The notes under the pieces are model-generated. The model saw nothing but the letters and a program-made list of their open reading frames with translations. It made no database searches and was not told where the DNA came from. Of a DNA stretch of 64,000 nt, positions 62,157 through 64,000 are shown one piece after another (the first letter of the stretch is position 1; the number at the start of each line of letters is the position of its first letter). Position numbers and translations under genes: made by a program. This DNA is from Siansivirga zeaxanthinifaciens CC-SAMT-1. Its GTDB lineage: Bacteria > Bacteroidota > Bacteroidia > Flavobacteriales > Flavobacteriaceae. The stretch lies in NCBI RefSeq assembly GCF_000941055.1, contig NZ_CP007202.1:244001-308000 (forward strand), given 5' to 3'.

Positions 62157-63848
62157 ATGGATATGAAAAAAGTATTAGCATTAAAAGTTTTTATAGCTTT
62201 GGCTTTAACTTTAGCCTTTACTAGCTGTAAAAAATCTTCTAGCTCAAAGAATAGTTCTAGAGCAACCGGTTGGCAAATAAACTCTCGTGAAGGAGGGTTT
62301 CAATACAATACAGATTACAAAGAACAAGAAACTTCACCTGGCTTAGTTTTCATTGAAGGTGGTACTTTTACTAAAGGTAGAGTACAAGACGATGTTATGC
62401 ATGATTGGAATAACACGCCAACTCAGCAACACGTACAGTCGTTTTACATGGATGAAACAGAGGTTACCAACGCTATGTATATGGAGTATTTAGATTGGAT
62501 CAAGCGTGTTTATCCACCATCAGACGAAAACTTTAGAGCTATTTATCATGGCGCACTTCCAGATACCCTAGTTTGGAGAAACAGATTGGGCTATAATGAA
62601 GTTATGACAGAAAATTACTTACGTCACCCAGGTTATGGTGAATATCCTGTAGTTGGTGTTAGCTGGATTCAAGCCGTTGAATTTGCAAACTGGAGAACCG
62701 ATAGAGTTAATGAACACAACTTAGAAAAAGCTGGTTATTTAAAACGTGATGCCAAAATTACCGATGTAAGTGCCGATGCTACTTTTAATACAGATACTTA
62801 CATTAATGCACCAACGTTAACTTATGGTGGTAACGAAGAAATTATTAATGGAGACTCTAGAGGTCGAGGACGAAGAAATGTTCAAACAGACGCAGACGGA
62901 AACGAAACTAATATTTATGCCACCAGAGAAACTGGTATAATTACACCAAAATACAGACTCCCTACCGAAACAGAATGGGAATATGCTGCATTAGGTTTAA
63001 GTGAAATAAGAAGTTATAATTTATACCGTGGACGTAAGAAATATCCATGGGACGGACAATACACACGTTCAGGAAAACGTAAAATTAGAGGAGATCAATT
63101 AGCTAATTTCAAACAAGGTAAAGGAGATTATGGTGGAATCGCAGGATGGTCTGATGATGGTGCTGATATTACTAATGCTGTTAAATCTTACGCTCCTAAT
63201 GATTACGGTTTGTATGATATGGCTGGAAATGTTGCCGAATGGGTAGCAGACGTTTACAGACCTATAGTAGATGATGAATTTAATGATTTTAACTACTACA
63301 GGGGAAATGTTTACACCAAAAATGCTATTAACGAAGATGGCTCTGTTAAAGTTGTTACTATCGATGATATTGTTTATGATACACTATCGAATGGTAAAGT
63401 AGTTGCAAGAAATCTACCAGGAGAAATTTTACAAGTACCTGTAGATGAAAACGAAACTTATTTGCGTACAAACTTTGATAAGAGTAATCAAATAAACTTT
63501 AGAGATGGTGACAAACGTTCGTCTCGTAACTTCGAAAGCTTTAATGAAGATGAAGAAGGCGACGCAGACAACACAAATCTAATGTACAACTCTCCTAAAC
63601 ACACGATAACTAGAGATTCTTTAGGAAACATTGTTAGAGAATACGACAAAGATAACGACAGAAACTCGTTAATTAACGATGAAGTTAGAGTTTACAAAGG
63701 AGGCTCTTGGAAAGACAGAGAGTATTGGTTAGACCCAGCTCAAAGACGTTACTTCCCTCAAGATATGGCAACCGATTATATTGGTTTTAGATGTGCTATG
63801 TCTCGAGTAGGTTCTAAAAGTAAAGCTAAACACAAAACAAAAAACTAA
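62157..63848 (+). CDS. gldJ: Gliding motility lipoprotein GldJ
   Basis: A 563-residue lipoprotein. The ATG at 62157 (MDMKKVL) and the one at 62163 are both possible; either leaves a lipobox FTSC (Cys22 from the second ATG). The body is an FGE-sulfatase (SUMF1) fold: FIEGGTFTKGRVQDD, SFYMDETEVTNAMYMEYLDW, GEYPVVGVSWIQAVEFANW, RLPTETEWEYAA, YDMAGNVAEWVADVY and the closing YIGFRCAMSR. GldJ is required for gliding and stabilises GldK, part of the T9SS/gliding machine. Insertions between fold elements are typical of GldJ. Adjacent to porU (divergent) and murF (downstream). Confidence 0.97.
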   Translation: MDMKKVLALKVFIALALTLAFTSCKKSSSSKNSSRATGWQINSREGGFQYNTDYKEQETSPGLVFIEGGTFTKGRVQDDVMHDWNNTPTQQHVQSFYMDETEVTNAMYMEYLDWIKRVYPPSDENFRAIYHGALPDTLVWRNRLGYNEVMTENYLRHPGYGEYPVVGVSWIQAVEFANWRTDRVNEHNLEKAGYLKRDAKITDVSADATFNTDTYINAPTLTYGGNEEIINGDSRGRGRRNVQTDADGNETNIYATRETGIITPKYRLPTETEWEYAALGLSEIRSYNLYRGRKKYPWDGQYTRSGKRKIRGDQLANFKQGKGDYGGIAGWSDDGADITNAVKSYAPNDYGLYDMAGNVAEWVADVYRPIVDDEFNDFNYYRGNVYTKNAINEDGSVKVVTIDDIVYDTLSNGKVVARNLPGEILQVPVDENETYLRTNFDKSNQINFRDGDKRSSRNFESFNEDEEGDADNTNLMYNSPKHTITRDSLGNIVREYDKDNDRNSLINDEVRVYKGGSWKDREYWLDPAQRRYFPQDMATDYIGFRCAMSRVGSKSKAKHKTKN

Positions 63849-63870
63849 CCGTTTTTAATTAAATAAATTT

Positions 63871-63902
63871 AAAGTCCTAACTTTTAGTTAGGACTTTTTT
63901 TA
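63871..63902 (+). terminator. Rho-independent terminator of gldJ
   Basis: Perfect 11-bp stem AAAGTCCTAAC / GTTAGGACTTT with a 5-base loop and a T run, 23 bases after the stop. Confidence 0.9.
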
Positions 63903-63937
63903 TACATTTATTTTTACTAAAAAAAAATATAAAAAAA

Positions 63938-64000
63938 TTGACTATAGAAAAAATTCACGAGATATTTTTACAATGTAATTCGGTTTGTACCGACACTCGT
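63938..64000 (+). CDS. murF: Start of murF (UDP-N-acetylmuramoyl-tripeptide--D-Ala-D-Ala ligase), cut by window end
   Basis: Twenty-one codons from TTG at 63938 translate as (M)TIEKIHEIFLQCNSVCTDTR, which matches the flavobacterial MurF N-terminus (helix, then a V.TDTR motif in the UDP-binding domain). No ATG lies in this frame between the gldJ terminator and the window end. murF directly after gldJ is the known order in Flavobacterium. MurF adds D-Ala-D-Ala to the muropeptide. Only the first few residues can be judged. Confidence 0.65.
   Translation, partial: MTIEKIHEIFLQCNSVCTDTR

Noticed and set aside
63938-63970. A TTG-N22-TATTTTTA promoter after gldJ
   Set aside because: The same bases read as the first codons of murF from TTG (TIEKIHEIF...), which fits the known gene order better.

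Overview
The window is a contiguous piece of a low-GC Bacteroidota chromosome, almost certainly a marine-type Flavobacteriaceae. The evidence is a SusC/SusD pair, gliding and type IX secretion genes (gldJ, porU, porV), T9SS-sorted secreted peptidases, a fused hypoxanthine phosphoribosyltransferase-adenylate kinase, a lack of Shine-Dalgarno sequences, and promoters of the Bacteroidota kind (TAnnTTTG, occasionally with an upstream TTG). No rRNA, tRNA, CRISPR array, prophage or transposase gene was found. No gene-free stretch exceeds 300 bases. The longest are 61895-62156 (divergent porU/gldJ promoters) and 14604-14857 (ompA-family promoter; otherwise AT-rich with nothing recognisable).

Layout. 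1-5840: a SusC (partial)-SusD-subtilase-lipoprotein operon, probably for peptide or protein capture. 5910-8836: rRNA methyltransferase, rhomboid protease and the AAA+ protein RarA/MgsA, with two copies of a structured repeat around rarA. 8940-14603: an unknown secreted protein, a radC-deacetylase-yjjG run, and a divergent DUF1569-PaiB-dienelactone hydrolase run. 14858-20927: an OmpA-family porin, a large MscS channel, the peptidoglycan recycling ligase Mpl and a TPR protein. 21065-29032: an alpha-2-macroglobulin locus broken by a frameshift, an unknown lipoprotein and a T9SS-exported M64 peptidase. 29077-38496: an SDR, a DUF4136 lipoprotein, a third repeat copy, obgE, hpt-adk, purK-purE, an M3 peptidase, an ECF sigma factor with a putative zinc anti-sigma factor, and a UbiA-like membrane protein. 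38617-44329: gcvP, then a ketosynthase III-methyltransferase-glycosyltransferase cluster. 44377-53225: nuclease, PafA-type phosphatase, an Mla-type ABC permease and ATPase, DUF389 protein, sprT-manC, HAD and SDR genes. 53306-64000: pdhC, pdhA, cdd, porV and porU on the minus strand, then gldJ and the first 21 codons of murF on the plus strand.

How the genes fit together. porU/porV supply the outer-membrane sortase that would process the two sorting-domain peptidases (3138-5084 and 27620-29032). The SusCD pair beside the subtilase suggests digestion coupled to import. Envelope upkeep (Mpl, MurF, MlaE/F, MscS, OmpA) and purine metabolism (PurK, PurE, Hpt-Adk) are the other themes.

Most novel signals: (1) a dispersed intergenic element in three copies whose outer stem and a small hairpin keep pairing through compensatory base changes; (2) a 13-mer, CGCTTTCGCGGAA, present three times, twice inside unrelated genes in different reading frames; (3) the A2M frameshift at an A5 run; (4) a glycosyltransferase that seems to need a non-canonical start codon; (5) a radC gene whose promoter predicts a leaderless mRNA.
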